Positions 61,657-64,000 of a stretch of 64,000 nt of DNA are shown here, piece after piece. A program made the translations under genes and the position numbers. Source of the DNA: Chrysogorgia sp. JL179-B06 (lineage: Eukaryota > Cnidaria > Anthozoa > Scleralcyonacea > Chrysogorgiidae); contig JAYKKM010000428.1 in NCBI GenBank assembly GCA_035772405.1, forward strand, positions 7,393,501 through 7,457,500, written 5' to 3'. A model generated the notes under the pieces. It did no database searches. It was not told the DNA's origin and saw only the letters and a program-made list of their open reading frames with translations. Position 1 is the first letter of the stretch. Every line of letters starts with the position of its first letter.

Positions 61657-63996
61657 TTAAATAAAAGAAAAACGTTCGTTAAGACCAAGAGGATGTGTGG
61701 TGCCAAGTTTAAAAATGAGACGCTTCTCTTGCCGCTTGCGGTTATCGTTGCCACCGGAGATGGGAAGGATGGCACAGACTTTCATGTCTGAAACCAAATG
61801 GTTGGAGCTGTTGAAATGGCGGGCTACAGGTTTGTCACCATCATTGATCCTCACGGAACGAAGATGTTCAGCAAACCTGTCTGAAAGACGTCGCCCAGTT
61901 TCACCGATGTAGATTTTAGGGCATTTATCGCATGAAATGCAATAAATTATGTTGGTGGACGTGCATGAAAAAGCATGACGGATTGTGTGGTCGAATTTGG
62001 GGGCAGTAATAACTGTAGTGGGATTGAGAAAAGCGCATGTGTTACAGAAAGAACGGCCGCAAGAAAATGTTCCCGCTGGTGCCGAGGTATTTTGTTTAAG
62101 GGCACTATGTACTAAGGAGTCACGAATGTTTTTATTACGGCGAAAAGATACCAAAGGGTTGTCGGTGAAAATGGCTGACGTCTCAGGATCATTTTGTAAA
62201 ATGTGAAAATTCCGATTAATAATATTTTTAACTTTAAAATTGAAAGGATGAAATGTTAGAACTAAAGGAATTTTATTGTTTGAAACTCGTTCCAAAGATG
62301 GTTCAAGGGCGTCTAAACGGGGGACGAGAAAAGCTTTCTGAACGGCGAGGTCTAAAAGGTTGGTAGGGTAACCACGTTGGACAAAAAAAGATCTCATTTC
62401 CATTGATTTGACTTGAAAATCTTGGTCGTCGCTACATAAGCGGCGAAGACGCAATAATTGAGAGTAAGGGATGGATTGCTTAGTGTGGTTGGGATGAGAG
62501 GATGAAAATAGAAGATAACTATGGGAATCAGTAGGCTTGTACGAGACCGACGTTTTCAGCGAATCACCATTAATCGAAATTAAAATATCAAGGAACGACA
62601 CAGAGGTCTCGCTGATTTCCCACGTGAACTTCAGAGCAGGATGAAAATCATCAACAAAGTTGATGAACTGCTCTAAAAGGACACGTGAACACGACGCTGT
62701 TCCTAAACAGTCATCGATAAATCTTCCGAAAAAATCAGGCAAGGGACCCGTGTATTGTTCAAAGATCTGTTTTTCAACATAACCAACAAATAAATTGGCA
62801 TAGCTTGGACCCATTTTGGTGCCCATCGCAACACCACTTATTTGTTGATAATGTTCACCATCAAACGAAAAATTGTTAAGGGTAAGCACTAGTTCTGCTA
62901 AGCGGAGTAACGTGGTTGTGGAGGGTTCTAAATTAGTGCGCTGATCAAAGAAAAACTTCAGAGCTTCAAGGCCATCACAATGGGGAATGACGGTGTATAA
63001 GGACTTGACGTCCATCGTGAAAATAAATTTATCGGAACTACTGAAACGTAACTGGTCGAAAATTTGCAAGGCATGTTTAGTATCTTTGATATAAGAAGGC
63101 AACTTCTTAACCAAAGGATACATAACGTTGTCTAGAAAACTGGAAACGAGCTCGGTGGGGCAACTACAAGCGGAAACAATCGGCCTGCCAGGATTGTTAG
63201 GTTTATGGATTTTAGGTAGGAAATATATGACAGGCGTTCTGGGGGTTGTTAATATAAGGTTAGATGCAGAGGCAGGCAATTCACCGGCTTGGATGAAATT
63301 CTTGATGGTAGTTTTGACGGATTTTTGGTGAGATTGAGTGGGATCGGAATTCAACTTAGTATAAAAGATGGTGTCGCTGAGTTGACGAAGAGCCTCTTGT
63401 CGATACAAGTCCGCTCTCCAGACAACTACAGCGCCACCTTTGTCCGCAGGTTTTATGACAACGTCATTTCGGCATCGTAATGAATTCAAAGCTAGAAGCT
63501 CTTCTTTGTTAAGGTTATGAACTTGTTTTCTGCGCGGAGGTTGCAATTTATCAATGTCATGGCGTCATTGTCTTACGAAAAGATCAAGGGAAGAAAAATC
63601 ACCTTCGGATGGAGACCAAGACGACTTCTTGGGGTTGAGTTCTTCGAAAATATCCTTATTGCTATTGAAAGTGGGCTTATCATGAAAAAAGGCTTTGAGG
63701 CGCATGCGGCGGAAGAAAGATTCGGTATCCTCTTTAACTGAAAATAGATCGATGGGCCCGGAGTTGGGAACAAACTTGAGACCTTTCGCAAGAACAGATC
63801 TCTCCGGGTCAGATAATGGCAAATCAGAGGGAATAGTGAAAACTAGACGAGTGACTTCGTTAGAGGAACTAGTGCTTTGGGAGGGATTCGGGGAAGGACC
63901 CAGTAATTTGGTCAATTTGGACGCCTTAACGTCTTTAAGAAAAACATAGAGTCTGGAATTTAGCATGCGAATTTGTTGAACGATAGCAGTAAACAA
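61657..63996 (-). pseudogene. PLE-c: near-complete RT plus GIY-YIG polyprotein with one in-frame stop
   Basis: One reading frame from the window end to the stop at 61657, broken only by a TGA at 63565-63567. Before it: SSWSPSEGDFSSLDLFV. After it, in order: NLNKEELLALNSLRC, VIKPADKGGAVVVW, FLPKIHKPNNPGRPIVSAC, RT motif A FTMDVKSLYTVIPH, motif B QISGVAMGTKMGPSYANLFV, motif C FGRFIDDCLG, thumb VSFLDILISING, LRLRRLCSDDQDF, VSFRRNKNIRDSLV, the finger CGRSFCNTCAF, and GIY-YIG IIYCISCDKCPKIYIGETGR. The C-terminus GLNERFSFI is typical for Neptune/Poseidon-like PLEs. The N-terminus may extend beyond base 64000. Confidence 0.92.
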
Positions 63997-64000
63997 AATA

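Overview
The window looks like a transposon-dense intergenic stretch of an animal genome. The best guess is a cnidarian-like invertebrate, judged from the mix of Polinton, Penelope-like, Crypton-type, tRNA-SINE and foldback elements plus intron-split extracellular-domain exons; this is an inference and no host housekeeping gene is present to fix it. There are no bacterial operons, rRNA genes or CRISPR arrays.

Region 1 (1-11435) is the right-hand part of a Polinton/Maverick (adintovirus-like) element, cut by the window start. It carries a minus-strand block (BRO-N/nuclease/zinc-finger protein, two tiny ORFs, a fibre-like protein, a 490-aa protein with a C-terminal membrane anchor) and a divergent plus-strand morphogenesis block (penton-like single jelly roll, chromodomain integrase, two duplicated coiled-coil membrane proteins, double-jelly-roll major capsid protein, packaging ATPase, a conserved 164-aa protein). 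It ends in a palindromic terminus at 11435 and appears to sit in a Mutator-like gene.

Region 2 (11436-29808) holds foldback and MITE-like DNA elements, among them a 2.4-kb palindrome and two elements filled with CGTTCGAACG-type motifs. It also holds a truncated Crypton-type recombinase and remnants of Penelope-like (PLE) and non-LTR retroelements.

Region 3 (29809-41702) is an 11.9-kb tandem array of about 18 units of roughly 655 bp. Read on the minus strand, 17 units contain an intact 141-bp exon with good splice sites at both ends, phase 1-1, encoding one complete Kazal serine-protease-inhibitor domain with a predicted Lys P1; the 18th is decayed. This is probably the central part of a multi-Kazal gene and is the most striking feature of the window.

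Region 4 (41875-51360) is a second Polinton, complete from end to end (41881-51354), flanked by a perfect 6-bp target duplication and with palindromic termini. Its polymerase B is broken and an internal deletion has joined the last codons of the fibre gene to the C-terminal part of the ATPase, so capsid genes and integrase are gone. A SINE-junction paralogue at about 52.5 kb shows the unoccupied target.

Region 5 (51361-64000) is layered SINEs, an inverted pair of PLEs (one split by a mariner-like MITE), fragments of a second PLE family, long AT microsatellites, two hammerhead ribozyme motifs, and a near-complete PLE with RT and GIY-YIG domains on the minus strand running to the window end, interrupted by one in-frame stop.
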